From: Hyphomicrobiales bacterium
GTDB lineage: Bacteria > Pseudomonadota > Alphaproteobacteria > Rhizobiales > Beijerinckiaceae
Direction: 5' to 3'
DNA: 64,000 nt
Assembly: GCA_027483895.1 (NCBI GenBank)
Contig: JAIXTP010000026.1
Span: 1-64,000, forward strand
In this document: positions 9,064 to 18,311 of the stretch, piece by piece
Layout of the letters: every line of letters starts with the position of its first letter
Position numbering within the stretch: position 1 is the stretch's first letter
Position numbers and translations under genes: made by a program
The notes under the pieces: model-generated
Database searches by the model: none
The model's input: only the letters and a program-made list of their open reading frames with translations
Told to the model about the DNA's origin: nothing

Positions 9064-10576
9064 CGGCATGCCCCCCGGCCATGAGGACGCCGATCTCCTC
9101 GCGCGTCGTGGTGCGCGCCGAGCGCGCGGCCGACAGACGGCCCGCATGCAGAACGGCGATCCGGTCCGCGATTTCGAACAGCTCGTCGAGATCCTGACTG
9201 ATGACGACGACGGCCGAGCCGCGCGCGGACAGATCGATGAGCGCCTGACGGATCGTCGCCGCGGCACCCGCATCCACGCCCCAAGTGGGCTGGTCGACCA
9301 CGAGCACGCCCGGCTCACGGAGGATTTCGCGCCCGACCACGAATTTCTGCAGATTGCCGCCCGAAAGCGTGCCGGCGGCGGGGTCCTCGCTGCCCTTGCG
9401 CACGTCGAAGACGCGGATCACGTCGGCCGCGATGCGCTTGGCTTCACGCATCCGCACCATGCCGCGCCGGACGATGCCGCCCGTCGCGTGACGCGACAGA
9501 ACCACGTTTTCGGAAAGCGAGAGACGCGGCGCGGCCGCATGGCCGAGGCGTTCTTCGGGCACGAAGGCGGCGTTGCGGAGCCGGCGCGCCTCGATCGGCT
9601 CGCGCCCGACGGGCACGCCGTCGATCAGGACGTCTTCGGCCCGGGGCGCCGGCCGCTCGCCCGAAAGGGCGGCGAAGAGTTCGGACTGGCCGTTGCCCGC
9701 CACGCCCGCGATCCCGAGGATCTCGCCGCCCTGCACGGACATGACGATGCGGCCGAGATCGACGCCGTGGAGATCCGCGGAGGGGAGGCTCAGATTGTTG
9801 AGTTCGAGCCGCACGGCGCCGACCGGATGGGCCGCCGCGGGCCGGATGCGCTTGACATCCGCGCCTACCATGAGGCTCGCCAGACGCGCCACGGTCTCCC
9901 GGCGCGGGTCGCAGCCCGCCACCACCTTGCCGCCGCGCATCACGGTCGCGCGGGAGCACAGGCGCTTCACCTCGTCGAGCTTGTGGCTGATGTAGAGCAG
10001 CGCGCAGCCGGAGGCCGCGAGGCGCTCGAGCGTGACGAACAGCGCGTCGGCCTCCTGCGGCGTCAGCACGGAGGTGGGTTCGTCGAGGATCAGGAGCTTG
10101 GGCTCGCGCAGCAGCGCGCGGACGATCTCGATGCGCTGGCGCTCGCCCGCCGACAGGGACCAGACCGGGCGATCAGGATCGAGGTCGAGCCCGTAGCTGC
10201 GGCCGACTTCGACGATGCGGGCGGAGAGCGCGCGCGGACCGCCGGCATCCGGCAGCGAGACCGCGATGTTCTCGGCGACCGTGAGATTTTCGAACAGCGA
10301 GAAGTGCTGGAAGACCATGCCGATGCCGAGCGCGGCGGCAGCCTGCGGACCCGCGAGCGCGACGGGCCGGCCTTGCCAGACGATCTCGCCCGCGTCGGGC
10401 TGCAGGAGGCCGTCGAGGATCTTCACCAGCGTGGATTTGCCCGCACCGTTCTCGCCCAGAAGGGCGTGGATCTCGCCCGCATGCAGTTCGAGATCCACGT
10501 GGTCGTTGGCGACCAACGCTCCGAAGCGTTTGACGATGCCGCGCATCGCCACGAGCGGCGTATCGCTCGTCGCCAT
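9053..10576 (-). CDS. ABC transporter double ATP-binding protein of BMP importer
   Basis: This 507-residue fused ATPase of the sugar/nucleoside class carries two nucleotide-binding domains. Domain 1 has Walker A GENGAGKST, signature LSAGERQR and Walker B LLILDEPTSVLTPQE. Domain 2 has a degenerate Walker A (GVAGNGQSE), signature LSGGNLQK and Walker B VLVVDQPTWGVDAG. The asymmetry with one degenerate site is usual for this class. The start at 10576 (MATSDTPLVAMRG) is preferred over upstream codons because GAGAGGG lies before it. It is the first gene of the operon, so a promoter should lie in 10577-10732. Confidence 0.93.
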   Translation of the reverse strand: MATSDTPLVAMRGIVKRFGALVANDHVDLELHAGEIHALLGENGAGKSTLVKILDGLLQPDAGEIVWQGRPVALAGPQAAAALGIGMVFQHFSLFENLTVAENIAVSLPDAGGPRALSARIVEVGRSYGLDLDPDRPVWSLSAGERQRIEIVRALLREPKLLILDEPTSVLTPQEADALFVTLERLAASGCALLYISHKLDEVKRLCSRATVMRGGKVVAGCDPRRETVARLASLMVGADVKRIRPAAAHPVGAVRLELNNLSLPSADLHGVDLGRIVMSVQGGEILGIAGVAGNGQSELFAALSGERPAPRAEDVLIDGVPVGREPIEARRLRNAAFVPEERLGHAAAPRLSLSENVVLSRHATGGIVRRGMVRMREAKRIAADVIRVFDVRKGSEDPAAGTLSGGNLQKFVVGREILREPGVLVVDQPTWGVDAGAAATIRQALIDLSARGSAVVVISQDLDELFEIADRIAVLHAGRLSAARSARTTTREEIGVLMAGGHADAA

Positions 10577-10732
10577 TCGGAGCCCTCTCAAGGAAAGACC
10601 GGGTCTCGGGAACCCGGTCGGTGACGGAACACGACCTTTCGGCCGACGCCATAAGACCATGCGGCGCGGTGCCCCCGCAACGGACGGAGGCCTGCCGCGA
10701 CGCGGTTACGCACAGCGCGGCACGGCTTCCGC

Positions 10733-11704
10733 TCAGGGAATAAGCACCGTCGCCCCGGTGGTGGCACGGCTTTCGAGCGCGATCTGCGCCTGCGCCGCCT
10801 CGGCCAGCTTGTAACGGGAATGGACCGGGATCTTCACCGCGCCGGAGCGGACGACGTCGAACAGGTCCTTCGCCATCTCGTCCAGCCATTCGCGCTTGGA
10901 CGCGTAATGGAACAGCGTCGGCCGCGTGACGAAGAGCGAGCCCTTCTGCATGAGCAGGACGAGGTTGAAGGCGTCCACGGGGCCCGACGCATTGCCGAAG
11001 CTCACGAACATGCCGAGCGGCTTGATGCAGTCGAGCACGGCCGGGAAGGTCGCCTTGCCGACGCCGTCATAGACGACGTCGCAGAGCGCGCCTCCGGTGA
11101 TCTCCTTCACGCGGGCGACGAAGTCTTCCTCGCGATAGAGGATCACGTGGTCGCAGCCGTGCGCCTCGGCGAGTTCCGCCTTGTCCTTCGAACCCACGGT
11201 GCCGATCACGGTGGCGCCGAGATGCTTGGCCCATTGGGACGCGATGAGGCCGACGCCGCCCGCGGCGGCCTGGATGAGGACCGTGTCGCCGGGCTTCACG
11301 CGATAGGTGCGACGCAGGAGATATTGCGCGGTGAGACCCTTGAGCATCATCGCCGCCGCGGTCTCGTCGGAAATGTCGTCGGGCAGCTTCACGAGCACGC
11401 CCGCCGCGACGTTGCGCTCTTCGGCGTAGCTGCCGGGGCCCGTGGCATAGGCCACGCGCTCGCCCGGCGCGAATCCAGTGACGCCGGGACCCACGGAGAC
11501 GACGACACCCGCGCCTTCGCCGCCCGGGATCGCGGGCAGGGGCGTCGGATAGAGGCCGGTGCGGAAATAGATGTCGATGAAGTTCAGCCCGATGGCGGTG
11601 TGGCGGACGCGCACTTCGCCGGGGCCGGGCGGGGCGAGGTCCACATCTTCATAGACCAGCTTTTCGGGGCCGCCCGTCTCGTGAATTCGGATCGCCTTGA
11701 CCAT
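10733..11704 (-). CDS. NADPH:quinone oxidoreductase, zinc-independent MDR family
   Basis: This 323-residue medium-chain dehydrogenase/reductase is of the quinone oxidoreductase (Qor/zeta-crystallin) type and reduces quinones with NADPH. The GroES-like N-terminal half ends in GGEGAGVVVSVG, and a Rossmann half carries the NADPH loop AAAGGVGLIASQWAKHLGA. The catalytic zinc ligands of alcohol dehydrogenases are absent, as expected for this branch. It is divergent from the SulP gene across a 138-bp spacer and separated by about 155 bp from the BMP importer operon, so it is probably monocistronic. Confidence 0.9.
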   Translation of the reverse strand: MVKAIRIHETGGPEKLVYEDVDLAPPGPGEVRVRHTAIGLNFIDIYFRTGLYPTPLPAIPGGEGAGVVVSVGPGVTGFAPGERVAYATGPGSYAEERNVAAGVLVKLPDDISDETAAAMMLKGLTAQYLLRRTYRVKPGDTVLIQAAAGGVGLIASQWAKHLGATVIGTVGSKDKAELAEAHGCDHVILYREEDFVARVKEITGGALCDVVYDGVGKATFPAVLDCIKPLGMFVSFGNASGPVDAFNLVLLMQKGSLFVTRPTLFHYASKREWLDEMAKDLFDVVRSGAVKIPVHSRYKLAEAAQAQIALESRATTGATVLIP

Positions 11705-11842
11705 CGCTTGTCCTCTCCGACGGAATTTCGGATCTTTCGGCGGTCGTTATCGGGCGGCCCCGGTCCTTCGGCAACACGCGCGCGCAGCTGCCATGCCGGA
11801 TTCCGCTTTCGCGCGGCCGACCGCAGGAGTCATCGTTCCGTC

Positions 11843-13531
11843 ATGACGACCACCTCGACTCGGATCCCGCCTGCCGCTCCCGCCGACGAGTTCACGCCCA
11901 AGCTCGTCAGCAGCCTGCGCGAGGGCTATGGGCTCGACCGCCTGCGAAAGGACGCGCTCGCGGGCTTCACCGTCGCGATGGTCGCCATTCCGCTGTCGAT
12001 GGCGATCGCCAAGGCGAGCGGTGCTGCGCCCGAGGCCGGGCTCTTCACCGCGGTGATCGGGGGCTTCCTGATCTCGCTTCTCGGCGGCAGCCGCTATCAG
12101 ATCGGCGGCCCCGCAGGAGCCTTCATCGTTCTCATCGCGGGCATCATCGAGCATTACGGCTTCGACGGACTTCTGCTCGCCACGGGAATGGCGGGGCTGA
12201 TGATGATCGCCGTCGGCGCGCTGCGGCTCGGCACCGTGATCCGCTTCATCCCGCATCCTGTCGTGGTCGGCTTCACGACGGGCATCGCCGTCATCATCTT
12301 CGCGAGCCAGATCGTCGATCTGTTGGGGTTGACCCTCGCGCAACGGGAGCCTTCGGCGCTGCTGCCGAAGCTCGCGGCGATCCGGGATTCGCTCTCGACC
12401 TTCAACCCCGCGGCCGTCGGAATCAGCCTCTTTTCGATCGCGCTGATCGTGGGGCTTCGCCGCGTCAGGCCGCATTGGCCGGGTTTTCTCATCACCATCG
12501 CGCTCGCGAGCCTCGGCGCGGTCGCCGTCGCGCGCTTCGGCCATCCGGTCGAAACGATCGGCAGCAAATTCGGCGGCATCCCCTCGGCGCTGCCCGCGCC
12601 GCGTCTGCCCGAATTCTCGTTCGAAAAGCTGATCGCGGTCCTGCCGAGCGCTCTCGCGATCACGCTGCTCGGCAGCATCGAGTCGCTTTTGTCCGCCGTC
12701 GTCGCGGACGGCATGACGGGGCGTCGGCACCGCTCCAATTGCGAACTCGTCGCGCAGGGCGTCGCGAACGTCGGATCGGCCCTTTTCGGCGGCATCTGCG
12801 CCACGGGCACCATCGCGCGCACGGCAACGAACATCAGGGCCGGGGCGACGAGCCCGGTCGCCGGGCTGATCCACGCCCTCGTCGTGCTGCTGCTGATGCT
12901 CCTCGCAGCGCCGCTCGCGGCCTATATCCCGCTCGCCGCACTCGCGGCGGTTCTGGCCGTGGTCTCGTGGAACATGGCGGAGCGGGAGGAATTCGCGCTC
13001 GTGCTGCGGCTCTCGCGCGGCGACGCGGCGGTCCTGCTCGCCACCTTCGGCCTCACGGTGGTGCACGATCTCACCACGGGGATCGCGGCAGGCGTGATAT
13101 TGGGCTCGCTGCTCTTCATGCACCGCATGGCCTCGATCGTCGAAGTCCGCGGGCACATGCCCGTCCTGCCCGCCGAGAACGGCGACGGGGCGACCGCCGA
13201 GGCCGGCGCGGGAGACGACCGCGTCGCGGTCTTCCGGCTCTCGGGCCCGTTCTTCTTCGGGGCGGCCTCCGAGGTGACCGCGGTGCTCGAACGGCTCGGC
13301 ATCGAGCCGGAAGTGTTCGTGCTCGACCTCTCGGACGTGCCCTTCTGCGATGCGACGGGCGCGCATGCGCTGGGCTCGCTTGCGGGAAAGCTCCGCCGCC
13401 ACGGCGTGCGCGTGGTGCTCAGCGGCGCGGCTCCCGGCGTCATTCGGATGCTGAAGCTGAACGGCGTCGGGGAGCCGGACGTCTCCTTCGCCCCGACGCT
13501 CGCCGATGCCGTTTCCACGGCGCGCTCATGA
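11843..13531 (+). CDS. SulP-family anion permease with C-terminal STAS domain
   Basis: This 562-residue inner-membrane transporter belongs to the SLC26/SulP family, whose members carry sulfate, bicarbonate or dicarboxylates. The membrane domain starts after about 35 residues with DALAGFTVAMVAIPLSMAIAKASGAAPEAGL, the SulP signature region. The C-terminal ~110 residues (VAVFRLSGPFFFGAASE... to the end) form a STAS domain. At the STAS loop the sequence is CDATGAHAL, with Thr where many members have a Ser. The ATG at 11843 is chosen because it begins the conserved part; upstream codons run into the spacer. Its stop shares the palindrome TCATGA with the stop of the convergent terC gene. No carbonic anhydrase or assimilation gene is adjacent, so the substrate is open. 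Confidence 0.9.
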   Translation: MTTTSTRIPPAAPADEFTPKLVSSLREGYGLDRLRKDALAGFTVAMVAIPLSMAIAKASGAAPEAGLFTAVIGGFLISLLGGSRYQIGGPAGAFIVLIAGIIEHYGFDGLLLATGMAGLMMIAVGALRLGTVIRFIPHPVVVGFTTGIAVIIFASQIVDLLGLTLAQREPSALLPKLAAIRDSLSTFNPAAVGISLFSIALIVGLRRVRPHWPGFLITIALASLGAVAVARFGHPVETIGSKFGGIPSALPAPRLPEFSFEKLIAVLPSALAITLLGSIESLLSAVVADGMTGRRHRSNCELVAQGVANVGSALFGGICATGTIARTATNIRAGATSPVAGLIHALVVLLLMLLAAPLAAYIPLAALAAVLAVVSWNMAEREEFALVLRLSRGDAAVLLATFGLTVVHDLTTGIAAGVILGSLLFMHRMASIVEVRGHMPVLPAENGDGATAEAGAGDDRVAVFRLSGPFFFGAASEVTAVLERLGIEPEVFVLDLSDVPFCDATGAHALGSLAGKLRRHGVRVVLSGAAPGVIRMLKLNGVGEPDVSFAPTLADAVSTARS

Positions 13532-14257
13532 GCCGCGGACGCGAGCCGCCCGACGCCGCTTCGCCGCGATCACGTTGATCGCCTCGACCGCGGCGGCGAA
13601 GGCCATCGCGGAATAGATGTAGCCGCGGGGCAGGTGGTGGCCCGTGGCCTCCGCGACCAGCGACGCGCCGATCAGCACGAGGAAGCTCAGCGCCAGCATC
13701 TTGGTCGTCGGGTGGCGCGAGACGAAGTCGGCGACCGGGCCGGACGCGAAATACATGACCGCCATCGAGATCACGACGGCGGAGACCATGATCGAGAGGT
13801 CGTCGGCCATGCCGATGGCCGTGACGATCGAGTCGATGGAGAACACCATGTCGACGACCGCGATCTGCGCGACGGCACCGAAAAAGGCGCCGGGGGCCGG
13901 AGCGGGCTTCTCGTCCGGGTCCGGTTCCATCCCCGCATGGATCTCGTGCGTCGCCTTCCAGATCAGGAAGCCGCCGCCGACGAGGAGGATGATGTCGCGC
14001 CACGACAAGGCATAGCCGAAGCCCGAGAGCACCGGTCGGGTCAGGCCGATGATCCAGGTCAGCGTGAAGAGCAGCGCGATGCGGAAGACGAGCGCGAGCA
14101 GAAGGCCGATGATCCGCGCCTTGTCCGCCTGATCCTTCGGAAGGCGCGCGACCAGCACCGAGATGAAGACGATGTTGTCGATCCCGAGGACGATCTCCAT
14201 CGCGGTCAGGGTCGTGAAGGCGGCCCAGCCCGCCGGGTCGCTCAACCATTGAAACAT
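13526..14257 (-). CDS. TerC-family integral membrane protein
   Basis: The protein is 243 residues, multi-spanning, with the TerC acidic motifs in membrane helices: EIVLGIDNIVFI near the N-terminus and DMVFSIDSIVTAIG in the middle. TerC proteins (YgjT/YoaE-like) are linked to tellurite resistance and manganese or other metal export. This version ends after the membrane domain, lacking the CBS and transporter-associated C-terminal domains of the long forms. A Pro/Asp-rich loop (MEPDPDEKPAPAPG) separates the halves. The 3' end overlaps the SulP stop by 6 bp. I see no yybP-ykoY manganese riboswitch in the short leader. Confidence 0.88.
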   Translation of the reverse strand: MFQWLSDPAGWAAFTTLTAMEIVLGIDNIVFISVLVARLPKDQADKARIIGLLLALVFRIALLFTLTWIIGLTRPVLSGFGYALSWRDIILLVGGGFLIWKATHEIHAGMEPDPDEKPAPAPGAFFGAVAQIAVVDMVFSIDSIVTAIGMADDLSIMVSAVVISMAVMYFASGPVADFVSRHPTTKMLALSFLVLIGASLVAEATGHHLPRGYIYSAMAFAAAVEAINVIAAKRRRAARVRGS

Positions 14258-14321
14258 CGTCCGCCTCCCGCCGTCAGCCGAAGCTCAAGATGGGGCGGAA
14301 ACGCGGGTCAGGTCCATTCGT

Positions 14322-14834
14322 TCAAAGACGGAAGCGGATCTGATCGGTCCAGAAGCGCTCGAGCTTCAGAAGCGAGGCGTTGATGCGGCGGAAATCGTCG
14401 AGCTGGATGCCGCCGACATGCTCGACCGTGCGCACCTGCCGGTCATAGAGCTTGGCGACGACGGCATGCACTTCGCGACCCGCCGGGGTCAGGCTGATGC
14501 GGACCGATCGCCGGTCCACCCGCGAGCGCTGATGATGGAGATATCCGGTCTCGACCAGTTTCTTGACGTTGTAGGAGACGTTCGAGCCCAGATAGTAGCC
14601 GCGCGTGCGCAGTTCGCCTGCGGTCAGTTCCTGATCGCCGATATTGTAGAGCAGCAAAGCCTGCACGCTGTTGATGTCGTTGCGGCCGCACCGATCGAAT
14701 TCGTCGCGGATGACGTCCAGGAGCCTGCGATGCAGCCGCTCGATCAGGGACATCGAGGTGAGATAAAGGTCGTGAACCTCGCCGTCCTCAGGTTCTCGGT
14801 GATTGAGTTCGGTCGGCTTAAAAGCATGATTCAT
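14322..14834 (-). CDS. ldtR: MarR-type regulator, LdtR family
   Basis: This 170-residue winged-helix regulator contains HDLYLTSMSLIERLHRRLLDVI and DINSVQALLLYNIGDQELTAGELRTRGYYLGSNVSYNVKKLVE. That pattern matches the LdtR regulators known in Liberibacter and Sinorhizobium, which control an L,D-transpeptidase and cell-envelope stress genes. The HTH is followed by the wing RSRVDRRSVRISLT. The ATG at 14834 (MNHAFKPTE) is preferred; a TTG nine codons earlier is possible. It lies downstream of the 14969-15337 membrane protein gene in the same direction, with 131 bp between them containing a likely own promoter. The family call is from recognition, not a search. Confidence 0.8.
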   Translation of the reverse strand: MNHAFKPTELNHREPEDGEVHDLYLTSMSLIERLHRRLLDVIRDEFDRCGRNDINSVQALLLYNIGDQELTAGELRTRGYYLGSNVSYNVKKLVETGYLHHQRSRVDRRSVRISLTPAGREVHAVVAKLYDRQVRTVEHVGGIQLDDFRRINASLLKLERFWTDQIRFRL

Positions 14835-14968
14835 CGAAAACACCCGGTACTCTGAAACCAATTCAGTGATCGTACGGGTCGATGAATCGGGTCTTTCTCT
14901 TCAATTCGGGCTTAATTCTTACGGTGAATCGAAACTTGCGAGTTCCGACGGTGAATCCTTCATGAAAT
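14835..14968 (-). promoter_or_regulatory. ldtR upstream region with repeated TGAATC/AATTC half-sites
   Basis: This AT-richer spacer contains several copies of a short word in both orientations: TGAATC near 14882, 14926 and 14951, and AATTC near 14871, 14898 and 14915. Such repetition upstream of a MarR-family gene is compatible with an autoregulatory operator, but the arrangement is irregular and this is inference. Confidence 0.35.
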
Positions 14969-15337
14969 TCACGAAAACCGGAACGTTTCGCTTGCCTCCG
15001 CCCGGCGCGCCGTGCGCAGGACGGCATAGACCGCCAATGCGAGGAGGATATGGCCCGCCATGGCGATGGTCGAACCGGCGAAGGCGGCCGCGGCGGCCTG
15101 AACGGCCGTGACAGCGCCCCACAGGATGACGCCCCAAGGCGCGAGCAACCAGAGGGCGGTTCCGGCGGCGAGGTCGGCGACGCCGAGCGCTACCGTCCGC
15201 ACCTGTTCCGCCATGGGGAGCGTCTCGAACGGGGCGGGGCCGCGCAGCCCGACGACGGCTGCGGCCGTGAAAAGTCCGCGCGCCAGCGAAAGAGCCGCGA
15301 CGGCGCGCAGGATGAGGCCCGGTCCGCGCGGTTTCAT
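14969..15337 (-). CDS. Small membrane protein, possibly DUF6163-like
   Basis: About 122 residues with four predicted membrane helices (AVAALSLARGLFTAAAVVGL; TVALGVADLAAGTALWLLA; WGVILWGAVTAVQAAAAAFAG; MAGHILLALAVYAVL). No catalytic motif is visible. The ATG at 15337 overlaps the TGA of the upstream hydrolase gene (TGATG), and a GTG one codon earlier also exists, so translation is coupled. A similarly placed small membrane protein next to ldtR is, as I recall, found in other rhizobia (DUF6163); this is from memory and unverified. Confidence 0.65.
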   Translation of the reverse strand: MKPRGPGLILRAVAALSLARGLFTAAAVVGLRGPAPFETLPMAEQVRTVALGVADLAAGTALWLLAPWGVILWGAVTAVQAAAAAFAGSTIAMAGHILLALAVYAVLRTARRAEASETFRFS

Positions 15338-16380
15338 CACAACGGAAGCTCCTGCTGCAGAGGCTCGAAATAGCGTGCGACGGCCGAGTCGGCGACGGCG
15401 TCGAGCGAGGGCGGATCCCAGACCGGGTTCTGATCCTTGTCGATCACCACGGCCCGGATGCCTTCATAGAAATCGTGGCCCTGCAGGATGCGCGTGACCA
15501 TCCGGTATTCGAGCTTCATGGCGGAAGCGAAGTCGAGCTTCGCCCCGCGCAGCATCTGCTCATGGGTCAACCGCAGGCTCGTCGGCGACTTCGTCCGCAT
15601 CGTCGCGGCCGCTTCGGCGGCGAAGTCAGACTGCGGCGCCTCGGCATCGAGCCTCGCGAGGATCTCGGGGACGGTGGGCGCGGAGAAGCAGCGGTTGATG
15701 ACGGCGCGGGACGGGGCGTGAGGCGCGGGCTCCGCCGCCGTCGCGAAACGCGCGATCGCGGCTTCGACGTCCTCCCCGGCGATCAGCGCCTCGCGCAGCG
15801 CATCCATGGAGGCCGAGGGTACGGAATGCGTGGCGAGGCCGAGCGCCACCGCGTCCGCCCGGCGGATGCGGGCGCCGGTCAGCGCGAGCCAGATGCCGGT
15901 CGCGCCGGGCAGGCGGGGCAGGGCGTAGGTGCCGCCGACATCCGGGAAGAAGCCGATTCCGACCTCAGGCATGGCGAACAGCCAGCGGTCGCCCGCGACG
16001 CGGAACGTGCCGTGCAGCGAGACGCCGACGCCGCCGCCCATCACGATGCCGTCGACGAGCGCGACATAGGGCTTGGGATAGGTCTTGATGCGGTGATTGA
16101 GGACGTATTCCTCGCGCCAGAAGGTCAGCGCCTCCTCGTGCTTCCCCGCTTTGCCCAAGTCGTGGAGGCTGCGGATGTCGCCGCCCGCGCAGAAGGCCTT
16201 CTCGCCCGCGCCCGTGATCACGATGCGGGTGACCGCGGGATCGGTTTCCCATGCATCGAGCGCCGCGGCCATGCCGCGCACCATCGCGAGGCTGAGCGCA
16301 TTCAGCGCCTTGGGCCTGTTCAAGACGATCAGGCCGGCGCTGCCGCACTTTTCGCAGAGGACTTCGGGTTCTTCGGACAT
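15337..16380 (-). CDS. 3-hydroxyisobutyryl-CoA hydrolase (enoyl-CoA hydratase/isomerase superfamily)
   Basis: This 347-residue crotonase-fold protein is of the HIBCH type, hydrolysing 3-hydroxyisobutyryl-CoA in valine catabolism. Residues after MSEEPEVLCEKCGSAGLIVLNRPKALNALS form the CoA-binding core. CAGGDIRSLHD and GIVMGGGVGVSLHGTFRVAG carry the oxyanion-hole glycines, and the PEVGIGFFPDVGGTYALPRLPG block with its Glu and Asp distinguishes HIBCH from plain hydratases. Length also fits HIBCH. The start at 16380 is chosen over an upstream in-frame ATG (16452) because homologous sequence begins there and GAGG precedes it. Its stop overlaps the start of the next gene. Confidence 0.88.
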   Translation of the reverse strand: MSEEPEVLCEKCGSAGLIVLNRPKALNALSLAMVRGMAAALDAWETDPAVTRIVITGAGEKAFCAGGDIRSLHDLGKAGKHEEALTFWREEYVLNHRIKTYPKPYVALVDGIVMGGGVGVSLHGTFRVAGDRWLFAMPEVGIGFFPDVGGTYALPRLPGATGIWLALTGARIRRADAVALGLATHSVPSASMDALREALIAGEDVEAAIARFATAAEPAPHAPSRAVINRCFSAPTVPEILARLDAEAPQSDFAAEAAATMRTKSPTSLRLTHEQMLRGAKLDFASAMKLEYRMVTRILQGHDFYEGIRAVVIDKDQNPVWDPPSLDAVADSAVARYFEPLQQELPL

Positions 16381-16407
16381 GGAGGCCTCGGTCGGGACGG
16401 AGCGTGA

Positions 16408-17568
<1,161 letters not shown>

Positions 17569-17581
17569 GGGCCGGAGGCCT

Positions 17582-18166
17582 TCAGTCCATCACCGCGGCC
17601 TTGAGGATGCAGACCATGGTCGCGTGCGCGGGCTTGTCCGACGCGTTGCGCACGATGTGCGGGCGGTCGCAGCGGTAGCGCAGCGTTTCGCCCGCTTTCG
17701 CGCGCTGGATCTCGCCGCCGACTTCCACTTCGAATTCGCCGTCGAGCACCGAGAGGCATTCGATCGAGCCGCGTTGATGGGCGTCCGATTCGAGCACGCC
17801 GGCCGCGTCGGCATGGACGTCGTACCATTGCAGCCATTCGACGGTCTTGATCCAGCCGATGATGCCGAGGCGCACCTTGCCGTCGTCGGAGACGAGGATG
17901 GGCGTGTCGCCGCGCGAGGTCTTCTCGATGAAGGGATCGTCGTCGGCGACGGACAGGACACGCTCGATCGAGACGTCGAGCGCCTGTGACAGCCGCCAGA
18001 TGGTGGCCAGCGTCGGGTTGGTCTCGTTCCGCTCGATCTGGCTGATGATCGATTTCGCGACGCCCGACTGTTCAGCCAGTTCGGACAGCGAGAGATTGTA
18101 GGCCTTGCGAAGGCGCTGGATGGTCTTGCCGAGCTGTCCGGAGAGCGCCTGCGCGCCGGTCTCCAT
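17582..18166 (-). CDS. XRE-family regulator with cupin sensor domain
   Basis: The N-terminal HTH (LGKTIQRLRKAYNLSLSEL...GVAKSIISQIERNETNPTLATIWRLSQAL) is followed by a C-terminal cupin-2 domain (ESDAHQRGSIECLSVLDGEFEVEVGGE...KAGETLRYRCDRPHIVRN). The combination is typical of one-component repressors that sense a small metabolite, such as SutR- and PuuR-like proteins. The start at 18166 (METGAQALSG, 194 residues) is chosen for the purine-rich AAGGAAAAGGTGAAGG just upstream; longer starts at 18199 and 18214 are possible. Targets are unknown; the adjacent minus-strand MFS gene ending at 18312 is one candidate. Confidence 0.85.
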   Translation of the reverse strand: METGAQALSGQLGKTIQRLRKAYNLSLSELAEQSGVAKSIISQIERNETNPTLATIWRLSQALDVSIERVLSVADDDPFIEKTSRGDTPILVSDDGKVRLGIIGWIKTVEWLQWYDVHADAAGVLESDAHQRGSIECLSVLDGEFEVEVGGEIQRAKAGETLRYRCDRPHIVRNASDKPAHATMVCILKAAVMD

Positions 18167-18311
18167 GACCTTCACCTTTTCCTTGCCTTCGACGCCCATC
18201 CCTGAAGCCCGCAACGCCCTTTCGGGCGCCCCCTGTAATCCCGACGGGCGCGGCGCGCCCGGACGATCGCGGCGATCCCCGCCGGGGTTATAGCAACCCC
18301 GCGTCGCGGCG

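Noticed and set aside
14258-14321. Possible yybP-ykoY manganese riboswitch upstream of terC
   Set aside because: The leader is too short and the conserved loops were not found.
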